From an uncultured Collinsella sp. (GTDB taxonomy: Bacteria; Actinomycetota; Coriobacteriia; Coriobacteriales; Coriobacteriaceae): DNA of 21,087 nucleotides. The notes under the pieces were generated by a model. The model did not search any database and was not told the origin of the DNA. It saw only the letters and a list, made by a program, of their open reading frames with translations. Shown one piece after another: positions 7,426 to 13,990 of the stretch. Numbering within the stretch: the first letter of the stretch is position 1; each line of letters begins with the position of its first letter. The position numbers and the translations under genes were made by a program. Location of the stretch: positions 1 through 21,087 of the forward strand of contig CAAENX010000016.1 in assembly GCA_900757495.1 (NCBI GenBank), in the 5' to 3' direction.

Positions 7426-7444
7426 TACCCCACGACGATTATTC

Positions 7445-7476
7445 GGCGACGGTTCCTGCGACTCGGGACCGTCGCC
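7445..7476 (+). terminator. Intrinsic terminator after the SDR gene
   Basis: GGCGACGGTTCC (7445-7456) pairs with GGGACCGTCGCC (7465-7476) around an 8-base loop, followed by TTCTTTCT. It lies 20 bp after the stop codon and about 58 bp before the permease gene, so it could give partial read-through. Confidence 0.75.
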
Positions 7477-7533
7477 TTCTTTCTGACATAGGCGCGTGCG
7501 GCTACGATTCGCATGCATCCAAAGGAGATATAT

Positions 7534-8547
7534 ATGAGTGAATCGACTGCGGTGGAGGCGCCGGCGGCAAAGGAGCCGTTCTTTAAGATGTCCTCCATCC
7601 CGGGTGCCAATATTTTGGTGCCGCTTTTGTTGGGCTGCCTGCTCAACACGCTGTTCCCCGACCTGTTCAAAACGCTCGGCAGCTTTACGCTCGGCATGAC
7701 CCAGCAGGGCGCAGGCCCGCTTGTTGGCGCTTTTTTGCTCATCGTCGGTACGACGATTTCGTTTAAGAGCGCTCCTGCCGCCGCTGCCCGCGGCGCCATC
7801 ATCATCGCCGTCAAGCAGATCGTGGTCGTTGCCGTGTCGCTGCTCATCCTTTATGTATTCAACGACAACCTGTTTGGCATCTCTGCCATGGTGATGCTGG
7901 CCGCTTGCACCGGCGCCAACAACGCTATGTACGCTGGTCTGATGGGCACCATGGGCAATGAGGCCGAGCGTGGTGCCGTCGCAATCACCACGCTGGTTGT
8001 CGGCCCTCCGGTCACGATGATCGTGCTCGGCGCTGCCGGTCAGGCTCCGATCGGTTGGTCGCTCGTGGGCGCCATCCTGCCGATCGTCGTCGGCATTATT
8101 CTGGGTAACCTCTTCCCGAGCTTTAAGAAGATGATGGCACCGGCACTTTCCGCCATCATCGTGCTCGTCTTCTTTGCCATGGGCTCGACCATGACCTTTG
8201 GCCAGCTTATCAACGGTGGTCTTCCCGGCATCCTGCTCGGCGTGATCTGCTCGGTAGTCTTTGCAATTCCCGTCATCGCGGTCGATAAGCTCACGGGCGG
8301 TACGGGTGTCGCAGGTGCGGCCATTTCGAGCTGCGCCGGAGCCAATGTGGCCACGCCTGCTGCCATGGCAAGCGTCAACGAGGCCATGTACGGCGGCGCG
8401 GTGCTCGCGACGGCTACGGCGCAGGTTGCAGCATGTGCTATCGTGACGGCCATTTTGACCCCGCTGGTCACCAGCTGGTGCTACAAGCATTTTGAGGGCC
8501 AGGGCCACAGCAAAGCAACGACCGACAAGGCCGCCGCAGCCGCCTAA
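7534..8547 (+). CDS. kdgT: 2-keto-3-deoxygluconate permease (KdgT family)
   Basis: This 337-aa integral membrane protein has about ten hydrophobic segments and short hydrophilic ends. It resembles the KdgT family of proton-coupled 2-keto-3-deoxygluconate transporters, with small-residue-rich stretches such as ACTGANNAMYAGLMGTMG, and SSCAGANVATPAAMASVN in the second half. KDG comes from breakdown of pectin and hexuronates in the gut. The ATG at 7534 was chosen because AAAGGAG lies eight bases upstream; an earlier ATG at 7513 would precede that site. The C-terminus is a short Ala/Lys-rich cytoplasmic tail. KDG kinase and KDPG aldolase genes are not in the window, so the pathway link is by family only. 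Confidence 0.88.
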   Translation: MSESTAVEAPAAKEPFFKMSSIPGANILVPLLLGCLLNTLFPDLFKTLGSFTLGMTQQGAGPLVGAFLLIVGTTISFKSAPAAAARGAIIIAVKQIVVVAVSLLILYVFNDNLFGISAMVMLAACTGANNAMYAGLMGTMGNEAERGAVAITTLVVGPPVTMIVLGAAGQAPIGWSLVGAILPIVVGIILGNLFPSFKKMMAPALSAIIVLVFFAMGSTMTFGQLINGGLPGILLGVICSVVFAIPVIAVDKLTGGTGVAGAAISSCAGANVATPAAMASVNEAMYGGAVLATATAQVAACAIVTAILTPLVTSWCYKHFEGQGHSKATTDKAAAAA

Positions 8548-8586
8548 TGCCAAACGGCAATCAAAGCTAAATAACTAGCCATGCCA

Positions 8587-8622
8587 CAGGGCGGCCCCGG
8601 GGGAAATCCCGTGGCCGCCCTG
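8587..8622 (+). terminator. GC-rich hairpin terminator after kdgT
   Basis: CAGGGCGGCC (8587-8596) and GGCCGCCCTG (8613-8622) form a 10-bp stem, with an inner CGGG/CCCG hairpin in the 16-base gap. Only a weak T-rich stretch follows (CAGTTTCT). Confidence 0.6.
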
Positions 8623-9016
8623 CAGTTTCTGCGGGGTCTCTGGGGCACTTTACCCTGCTAAAACTGGCATAACAGCTAGAGTGAACGTCGTACAAAGGCA
8701 AGGAAATATACCAAACAAATCGGTGAACGGTAGTTGTTCGCGCTCGCATTTCCTGCGGATTTGTTAAAAACGCACTAATGGTATAAAAAAAGAAACATAT
8801 AACAGCCCTGATGAAGGGGGTGGCTATGTTATCCTTCTCAAACGGGTGAAATCTTGGGTTTTGGGTTGTAGTTCCAAGGTGGACAAACGTTTTCCCTGCA
8901 CCAACGTGTGGTGAAGAACGGAAGAAGCCGGTAGTGCAAGCCGAACATTCAAGAATTCAATAAGCAGCGGTGTGAGAGAGCGCCGCATTACACGTAACTA
9001 GGAGCGTGGTTACACA
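8623..9016 (+). promoter_or_regulatory. Promoter region and long structured leader of the pyruvate formate-lyase gene
   Basis: This 394-bp gene-free stretch is AT-richer than the genes around it. TTGTTA (8761-8766) and TATAAA (8782-8787) make a possible promoter with a short 15-bp spacer. If used, it gives a leader of over 200 bases. Hairpins that can form include ATAACAGCC with GGCTATGTTAT (8799-8832), CACCA/TGGTG around ACGTG near 8900, and GTAAC (8994-8998) with GTTAC (9009-9013). The last holds the ribosome-binding AGGAG (9000-9004) in its loop. I do not recognise a known riboswitch; the ZTP ('pfl') motif, often found before such genes, was looked for and its CCGCCTGGG core is absent. Confidence 0.4.
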
Positions 9017-11068
9017 ATGCAGGAGGCATGGGAAGGCTTCAAGGAAGGCATCTGGACGGGAGAAGTTGACGTCCGAGACTTCATCCAGAAGAACTACACC
9101 CCCTACGAGGGCGACGAGTCGTTCCTCGCCGGCCCAACCGATCGTACCAAGGAGCTGTGGGGCGAGGTTCTCGACCTGCTGCTTAAGGAGCGCGAGCAGG
9201 GCGGTGTCCTCGATATGGACACCAAGACCGTTACGGGTATCGTGAGCCACCCCGCTGGCTACATCGATAACGCCCACCGCGAGAAGGAGACCATCGTCGG
9301 TCTCCAGACTGACAAGCCGCTCAAGCGCGCGCTGCACGTCAACGGTGGCATCCGCATCGCTTGCCAGGCTGCCAGCCAGCACGGCTATAAGGTCGACGAG
9401 AACGTTGTCGAGCGCTACACCTTCGAGCGCAAGACCCACAACGCTGGCGTCTTCGATGTTTACACCCCCGAGATGCGTGCTTGCCGCTCGGCTCACATCA
9501 TCACCGGTCTGCCCGATGGCTATGGCCGCGGCCGCATCATCGGCGACTACCGTCGTGTTGCCCTGTACGGCGTCGACTACCTGATCAAGGACAAGGAGGC
9601 CCAGAAGGCTTCCACCCCGACGGTCATGACCGCCGACAACATCCGCGATCGTGAGGAGCTGCAGGAGCAGATCCGCGCCCTCGGCGAGCTCAAGATGATG
9701 GCCGAGACCTATGGTTTCGACATTTCCAACCCTGCTACCAACACGCAGGAGGCCATCCAGTGGATGTACTTCGCCTACCTCGCTTCCGTCAAGGAGCAGA
9801 ACGGCGCCGCTATGTCCATTGGCCGTACCTCCACGTTCATCGACATCTACGCTGAGCGCGACCTTGCCAACGGTACCTTCACCGAGGAGCAGATCCAGGA
9901 GTTCGTGGATCACTTCATCATGAAGCTCCGCATGGTCAAGTTTGCCCGTACCCCCGAGTACCAGGCCCTGTTTACCGGCGATCCGCAGTGGGTCACCGAG
10001 TCCATCGGCGGCATGGGTGTTGACGGCCGTACGCTCGTTACCAAGATGAGCTACCGCTACCTGCACACGCTCGAGAACATGGGCACCAGCCCCGAGCCCA
10101 ACATGACCGTTCTGTGGTCGACCCGTCTGCCCGAGAACTTCAAGAAGTTCTGCGCCAAGACTTCTGTCGCCAGCTCCTCGATTCAGTACGAGAACGACGA
10201 CCTCATGCGCGTCTACCACGGCGACGACTACGGCATTGCCTGCTGCGTGTCCTCCATGCGCATCGGCAAGGAGATGCAGTTCTTCGGCGCCCGCGCCAAC
10301 CTGGCCAAGTGCCTGCTGTACGCACTCAACGGCGGTGTTGACGAGGTCTCCAAGAAGCAGGTCGGCCCCAAGTATCGCGCCGTCGAGGGCGATACGCTCG
10401 ATTACGACGACGTTGTGGCCAAGTACAACGACATGATGAAGTGGCTCGCTGGCGTGTACGTCAACTCGCTGAACATCATCCACTACATGCACGACAAGTA
10501 TTGCTACGAGCGCATCCAGATGGCTCTGCACGACAAGCACGTGCACCGCTGGTTCGCTACGGGCATTGCTGGCCTTTCCGTCGTGGCTGACTCCCTGTCC
10601 GCCATCAAGTACGCCAAGGTCCACCCCGTCCGCGACGAGAACGGCATCATTGTCGACTTCGAGACCGAGGGCGAGTTCCCCAAGTACGGTAACGACGACG
10701 ACCGCGTCGACCAGATCGCTCACGACGTTGTGCACCAGTTCATGGAGTACATCCGCATGAACGACACCTACCGCAACTCCGTGCCCACGACCTCGGTTCT
10801 GACCATCACCTCCAACGTCGTGTACGGCAAGAAGACCGGTTCTACGCCTGATGGCCGCAAGGCTGGCCAGCCCTTCGCCCCGGGTGCTAACCCCATGCAC
10901 AAGCGCGATAGCCACGGCGCCATCGCTTCGCTGTCTTCGGTTTCCAAGCTCCCGTTCCGCGATGCTCAGGACGGCATCTCCAACACCTTCTCCATCATCC
11001 CGGGTGCGCTCGGCAAGGAGGACCAGGTGTTCTTTGGCGATATCGACCTTGATCAGCTGGGCGAGTAA
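9017..11068 (+). CDS. pflB: Pyruvate formate-lyase catalytic core, lacking the glycyl-radical domain
   Basis: PFL converts pyruvate and CoA to acetyl-CoA and formate without oxygen and is central to mixed-acid fermentation. The 683-aa product aligns by eye with E. coli PflB from the N-terminus (NYTPYEGDESFLAG, around 26-39) through the active-site Cys pair C409-C410 in IACCVSSM, NIIHYMHDKY, GIAGLSVVADSLSAIKYAK and TSNVVYGKKTG to SIIPGALGKEDQV. It then stops at GDIDLDQLGE. E. coli PflB is 760 aa and carries the radical glycine (G734) in the last 75 residues, which are missing here and encoded by the next gene. The ending is clean, the next gene has its own ribosome-binding site and lies in another frame, so this looks like a true two-gene enzyme. 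The ATG at 9017 follows AGGAG at a rather long 12 bases. Confidence 0.94.
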   Translation: MQEAWEGFKEGIWTGEVDVRDFIQKNYTPYEGDESFLAGPTDRTKELWGEVLDLLLKEREQGGVLDMDTKTVTGIVSHPAGYIDNAHREKETIVGLQTDKPLKRALHVNGGIRIACQAASQHGYKVDENVVERYTFERKTHNAGVFDVYTPEMRACRSAHIITGLPDGYGRGRIIGDYRRVALYGVDYLIKDKEAQKASTPTVMTADNIRDREELQEQIRALGELKMMAETYGFDISNPATNTQEAIQWMYFAYLASVKEQNGAAMSIGRTSTFIDIYAERDLANGTFTEEQIQEFVDHFIMKLRMVKFARTPEYQALFTGDPQWVTESIGGMGVDGRTLVTKMSYRYLHTLENMGTSPEPNMTVLWSTRLPENFKKFCAKTSVASSSIQYENDDLMRVYHGDDYGIACCVSSMRIGKEMQFFGARANLAKCLLYALNGGVDEVSKKQVGPKYRAVEGDTLDYDDVVAKYNDMMKWLAGVYVNSLNIIHYMHDKYCYERIQMALHDKHVHRWFATGIAGLSVVADSLSAIKYAKVHPVRDENGIIVDFETEGEFPKYGNDDDRVDQIAHDVVHQFMEYIRMNDTYRNSVPTTSVLTITSNVVYGKKTGSTPDGRKAGQPFAPGANPMHKRDSHGAIASLSSVSKLPFRDAQDGISNTFSIIPGALGKEDQVFFGDIDLDQLGE

Positions 11069-11069
11069 C

Positions 11070-11094
11070 TATTGTTAGTGCTATACTAACAATA
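11070..11094 (+). other. AT-rich hairpin directly after the pflB stop codon
   Basis: TATTGTTAGT (11070-11079) and ACTAACAATA (11085-11094) form a perfect 10-bp stem with a GCTAT loop, starting one base after the pflB stop. No T-run follows. Position suggests an mRNA processing or 3'-protection structure between two subunits, not a terminator. Confidence 0.55.
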
Positions 11095-11110
11095 ACGATT
11101 ACTGATTAGT

Positions 11111-11130
11111 GCGCCGGTTTCGGCCGGCGC
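11111..11130 (+). other. GC-rich hairpin before the glycyl-radical subunit gene
   Basis: GCGCCGG (11111-11117) pairs with CCGGCGC (11124-11130). It resembles a terminator stem but lacks a T-tract and ends about 10 bp before the ribosome-binding site of the next gene. A nearly identical stem is a convincing terminator at 16670-16689. Here it may attenuate or stabilise the downstream message. Confidence 0.5.
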
Positions 11131-11153
11131 CTATCGATCGAAGGAGACACATT

Positions 11154-11405
11154 ATGAAGGTTTCTGAAGTTTCCGAGACTCAGGCCGATAACCTGGTCCA
11201 CATGCTCGACGCTTACGCCGAGAAGGGTGGCCACCACCTGAACATCAACGTCTTCAACCGTGAGACGCTGCTCGACGCTCAGGCTCACCCCGAGAAGTAC
11301 CCGCAGCTGACCATTCGCGTTTCCGGCTACGCCGTGAACTTCCACACGCTCACCAAGGAGCAGCAGGACGAGGTCATTTCGCGTACCTTCCACAACAAGT
11401 TCTAA
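11154..11405 (+). CDS. grcA: Stand-alone glycyl-radical subunit of pyruvate formate-lyase (GrcA-like)
   Basis: This 83-aa protein matches the C-terminal domain of PflB: HHLNINVFNRETLLDAQAHPEKYPQ, then the glycyl-radical box RVSGYAVNF with the radical glycine at G58, then LTKEQQDEVISRTFHNKF. In E. coli the related GrcA (YfiD) replaces the C-terminus of PFL damaged by oxygen. Here the upstream core has no such domain of its own, so this protein should be an obligatory second subunit. Its first 20 residues (VSETQADNLVHMLDAYAEKGG) correspond to the linker NLAGLMDGY region of E. coli PflB, so the cut lies in the linker. AAGGAG stands eight bases before the ATG. The radical would be installed by the activase encoded at 12874. 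Confidence 0.93.
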   Translation: MKVSEVSETQADNLVHMLDAYAEKGGHHLNINVFNRETLLDAQAHPEKYPQLTIRVSGYAVNFHTLTKEQQDEVISRTFHNKF

Positions 11406-11421
11406 AGGGGTTTAACTCCCG

Positions 11422-11566
11422 CAGGATCGCCGGGGCTGTTTGGGCTACCTCCCAAAACGTCCTCGGACATGCAAGAAGCCCTCGCTGCGCACTTCGTGCG
11501 GCGAGGGCTTCTTGCGTCCTGCGGAATATTTTGGGAGGTAGCCAAAACAGCCCCGGCGGGGTCCTG
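11422..11566. repeat. Structured intergenic element B (conserved-loop hairpin family)
   Basis: The outer arms 11429-11457 and 11529-11557 are inverse copies at 28 of 29 positions, with a further CAGGAYC/GRTCCTG extension. Inside is a perfect 15-bp stem (11471-11485 with 11501-11515), capped by a GCAC-TTC-GTGC hairpin. Between outer and inner stems lie two conserved single strands. On the minus strand they read TTCCGCA (11526-11520) and GAGGAC (11464-11459), with a 4-bp GGAC/GTCC helix and a two-base AT bulge. The same layout is found in elements C and E. No gene or T-tract is associated. Confidence 0.7.
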
Positions 11567-11624
11567 TGTAGTCACCCTTTAGGCGGAACTCTCCTAATGG
11601 GTTGAGCGTTCTGGATTCTTGCTT

Positions 11625-11654
11625 GCTACCGTTTATCGCGTATAGCTACCGTTT
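11625..11654 (+). promoter_or_regulatory. Direct repeats upstream of degV, candidate activator site
   Basis: GCTACCGTTT occurs at 11625-11634 and 11645-11654, exactly 20 bp apart, i.e. about two helical turns on one DNA face. About 43 bp downstream is TAGAAT (about 11687-11692), a plausible -10 box without a good -35. Paired direct repeats upstream of a weak -35 are typical of an activator-dependent promoter. Confidence 0.4.
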
Positions 11655-11718
11655 GCGGAATAAGTAACACTCCTTAATAAACCGTGTAGAATCTCAGATA
11701 AGCACGGAGTTTTCCAGG

Positions 11719-11760
11719 GAGACGCTGTCCTTTGTTGTGTGCAAGGGGCGGCGTCTCTTT
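11719..11760 (+). promoter_or_regulatory. Hairpin with short T-run in the degV leader, possible attenuator
   Basis: GAGACGC (11719-11725) pairs with GCGTCTC (11751-11757) and is followed by TTT. A second helix inside (TCCTT with AAGGG) strengthens it. It lies between the presumed degV promoter and the start codon. It could be an attenuator or the end of a short leader transcript; the T-run is too short for confidence. Confidence 0.35.
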
Positions 11761-11837
11761 GGCGCTTGGAGGCCGTTCTGCAGCAGGACGGCGGACGTGC
11801 GTCACATATTCAAAAGCCAACGTCGAGATGGGTTGTG

Positions 11838-12698
11838 ATGATAATGGGCAAGTACGTAATCGTGGTTGAGTCTGGTTCGGATGTGACGCCGGAGCTCTGC
11901 GAGCGCTATGGCATCGTGCGCGTGCCCATGCATGTCACGATTGGTGACGAGACCGTCGAAGACGGATCGATCGACCCGCTTGAGATTTACTCGCGCTGCA
12001 ACGAGTTTGGCGTGATGCCCAAGACCAGCGGTTGCTCGCCGGCGGATTTTGCGCATGTGTACGACCGCATTCACGCCGAGCAGCCCGACGCGACCATTTT
12101 GCATCTTGCGTATTCCGAGGTTACGACCTGCTCGCATCAGTCGTCGAAGATTGCGGCAAAGGGCCGCGATTACGTCTTCTCCATGGATACGCGCTTTGTG
12201 TCGGTGGGCCAGTCGCTTGTCGCCGTTGAGACCGCCAAGTATATCGAAGCCCATCCGGATGCCACCGTCGACGAGATTTTCGCCTTTACCAATTCGGTGA
12301 TGGACCGCGTGCTGCTGGGCTTTGTTCCTACGGACCTTGCCTTCCTTAAGGCGGGTGGTCGCTTGTCCAACGTCGCGTTTCTTGGCGCCCATCTGCTCAA
12401 GATTAAGCCCTGCATTGAGGTAACGGGTGGCAAATTCGTGGCGACCAAGAAGCTCCGCGGCTCTATGCTCAAATGCGCCCGTGCCTTTATTGACCACATG
12501 GTTGCCAAGGGCGATATTGATTACTCGCACATTGGCTTGGCGTATTCGGTGGGCCTTTCCCAGGAGCTGCGCGACGACATGGAAGTCTATGCGCACGACC
12601 TGGGCTTTGAGGACGTTACCTGGACGCAGGTTGGCGGCGTCATCTCGAGCCATTGCGGCCCGACCGCCTTCGGCGCGGTGCTCACGCTTAAGGCGTAA
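11838..12698 (+). CDS. DegV family fatty-acid-binding protein (FakB-like)
   Basis: This 286-aa protein has the two-lobed DegV layout. The first lobe has VVESGSDVTPELCERYGI at about 9-26 and the TSGCSPADF motif near 63, which in this family contacts the fatty-acid carboxylate. The second lobe has FLKAGGRLSNV and the C-terminal SHCGPTAFGAV. DegV/FakB proteins present fatty acids to the kinase FakA for phosphorylation and entry into phospholipid synthesis. No fakA gene is in the window, so the partner must be elsewhere. Start is ambiguous: GTG 11835, ATG 11838 or ATG 11844 are in frame. ATG 11838 has the best-placed purine-rich GAGATGG. The gene separates grcA from the PFL activase, but has its own promoter-like region. 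Confidence 0.87.
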   Translation: MIMGKYVIVVESGSDVTPELCERYGIVRVPMHVTIGDETVEDGSIDPLEIYSRCNEFGVMPKTSGCSPADFAHVYDRIHAEQPDATILHLAYSEVTTCSHQSSKIAAKGRDYVFSMDTRFVSVGQSLVAVETAKYIEAHPDATVDEIFAFTNSVMDRVLLGFVPTDLAFLKAGGRLSNVAFLGAHLLKIKPCIEVTGGKFVATKKLRGSMLKCARAFIDHMVAKGDIDYSHIGLAYSVGLSQELRDDMEVYAHDLGFEDVTWTQVGGVISSHCGPTAFGAVLTLKA

Positions 12699-12742
12699 AG
12701 GCCGCAGGCGAGCGTTCTCCAGCCTGACATCTCGACGTAGCC

Positions 12743-12764
12743 CCCCAGCCATGGTGATGGGGGA
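12743..12764 (+). terminator. Weak hairpin after degV
   Basis: CCCCC near 12743 faces GGGGG ending near 12764 (around AGCCATGGTGAT) in the gap after degV. It is GC-rich, with no T-tract, so termination is uncertain. Coordinates are good to a few bases. Confidence 0.3.
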
Positions 12765-12781
12765 TAGATTAAAACGTGCCG

Positions 12782-12823
12782 TTCTAGTCCGAGACGTTTA
12801 AACGCAAACGCATGGGCTAGAAT
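12782..12823 (+). promoter_or_regulatory. Promoter of the PFL activase gene within an inverted repeat
   Basis: TAGAAT (12818-12823) is a good -10 box; GTTTAA 16 bp upstream is a poor -35. TTCTAGTCC (from 12782) and GGGCTAGAA (ending 12822) are inverse copies with one mismatch, so the -10 box lies in the right arm. This could be an operator for a regulator that responds to oxygen or pyruvate, or a chance hairpin. Confidence 0.4.
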
Positions 12824-12873
12824 GGCTCTGGCATTTTAATTGGTTGCATCCAAGGAGAGGCAAGGTAGCGCGA

Positions 12874-13692
12874 ATGGCAGAAATGACGCTTGAGGGTGTG
12901 GACGCTCGTCCCGAGGACTCTGCGTATGCCCTGGGTCGCGTGCATTCGATCGAGACGATGGGAACGGTCGACGGACCCGGCATCCGCTTTGTGGTGTTTG
13001 TTCAGGGCTGTCCCATGCGCTGCGCGTATTGCCACAATCCCGATACCTGGTCTGTTAACGGCGGCACGATGGTGACTGTCGAGCATCTCATGGACGAGTT
13101 CCAGAGCAACCATGAGTTCTACCGTAGTGGCGGCATTACCGTTTCGGGTGGCGAACCGCTCCTGCAGCCCGAGTTTTTGGCCGACCTGTTCCGTGCAATG
13201 CACAACAATCCCGATGGCCGTGTGCATACCTGCCTAGATAGCTGTGGCTATGCATTTGATCCCAAGCATCCGGAGAAGTTCGATGCTGTTCTCAACGAGA
13301 CCGATATGGTGCTGCTCGACATCAAGCATGCCGATCCGGTTGAGCATAAAAAGCTGACCGGTTGCGATCCTGCGCGCATCCTGGCGTTTGGCGATGAGCT
13401 TGCCCATCGCAAGATTAAGGTTGTTATTCGCCATGTGGTGGTGCCGGGTATCACCGACACGGCGGAGGAATGCGAGAAGCTCGGTCGCCTGATCGCTCCA
13501 TGGCACAACGTGGTGGGCCTGGAAATGCTGCCGTATCACACGATGGGTGTCGTCAAGTACGAGCAACTGGGTATTCCCTATAAGCTCGAGGGCGTGCCCC
13601 AGATGGATACCGCGCGCATGCCCGAGCTGCGCAACGCCGTCATGGCCGGCATGAAAAAGCGCCGTGCGGAGCTCAGGTCGGCCATCGGCTAA
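12874..13692 (+). CDS. pflA: Pyruvate formate-lyase activating enzyme (radical SAM)
   Basis: This 272-aa cytosolic iron-sulfur enzyme uses S-adenosylmethionine to abstract a hydrogen from the glycine of PFL, releasing 5'-deoxyadenosine and methionine. The radical SAM motif CPMRCAYC gives C46, C50 and C53 (C-x3-C-x2-C) for the [4Fe-4S] cluster. Other matches to E. coli PflA are GTVDGPGIRF before the cluster, GGITVSGGEPLLQ, HTCLDSCGY, MVLLDIKHAD, VVIRHVVVPGITD and EMLPYHTMG. It should act on G58 of the separate radical subunit encoded at 11154. The N-terminus carries about 20 extra residues compared with E. coli. The ATG at 12874 is preferred over the TTG at 12844, which lies before the AAGGAG; that site is 16 bases away, so AAGG at about 12861 may be the working one. 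Confidence 0.93.
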   Translation: MAEMTLEGVDARPEDSAYALGRVHSIETMGTVDGPGIRFVVFVQGCPMRCAYCHNPDTWSVNGGTMVTVEHLMDEFQSNHEFYRSGGITVSGGEPLLQPEFLADLFRAMHNNPDGRVHTCLDSCGYAFDPKHPEKFDAVLNETDMVLLDIKHADPVEHKKLTGCDPARILAFGDELAHRKIKVVIRHVVVPGITDTAEECEKLGRLIAPWHNVVGLEMLPYHTMGVVKYEQLGIPYKLEGVPQMDTARMPELRNAVMAGMKKRRAELRSAIG

Positions 13693-13723
13693 CAAGCCCG
13701 TCCCAAATTGACTACCCTTTAAG

Positions 13724-13912
13724 ATGCGCAACAAGGCGGGCTGGATTAGCGAGGATGGTTACTATTCGACATGCGATGCCGGACTGATCGAAGTCGACGG
13801 CCATAGCTATGCCATGAGCGTCATGACATCGATGCCGTGGAGCGACCGCTCGAGCGAGGTTACGGCCGCGATTGCAAAGGCGCTGTTTGATACGCGAGCT
13901 GCACTGGCTTAG
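13724..13912 (+). pseudogene. C-terminal remnant of a serine hydrolase / class A beta-lactamase-like gene
   Basis: The 62-residue frame reads NKAGWISEDGYYSTCDAGLIEVDGHSYAMSVMT and ends in a helix like AIAKALFDTRAAL. This looks like the last part of the serine beta-lactamase/DD-peptidase fold, from the KTG-box strand (here KAG) to the final helix. The catalytic SxxK and SDN parts that would come before are absent; pflA ends only 31 bp upstream and an in-frame TGA lies at 13709. It is therefore most likely a truncated relic after a deletion. An independent small protein is possible but there is no ribosome-binding site before the ATG. The family assignment is by eye. Confidence 0.5.
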
Positions 13913-13990
13913 CGTGTTCGTTTGGCGAGGTCAAACAAAATGCTGGTACCATACCGTGGTTGAGAATTTCGTATAGGTTTGGGGAATGGT

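Noticed and set aside
8756..9016. ZTP ('pfl') riboswitch before pflB
   Set aside because: The conserved 3' core around CCGCCTGGG and its partner strands could not be found in the leader.
8957..10915. A 652-aa open frame on minus, opposite pflB
   Set aside because: It is the antisense shadow of the clearly real PFL core; composition is biased to Val, Leu, Gly, Ala and His, with no recognisable motif.
11060..11160. A frameshift or sequencing error splitting one full-length pflB
   Set aside because: There are 85 untranslated bases with two hairpins and a proper ribosome-binding site for the second gene; a single indel could not join the frames.
11422..11566. Element B as an ordinary intrinsic terminator of grcA
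   Set aside because: The arms are far longer than needed, there is no T-tract on either strand, and the internal loop strands are shared with other elements. A role at the transcript end is still possible.
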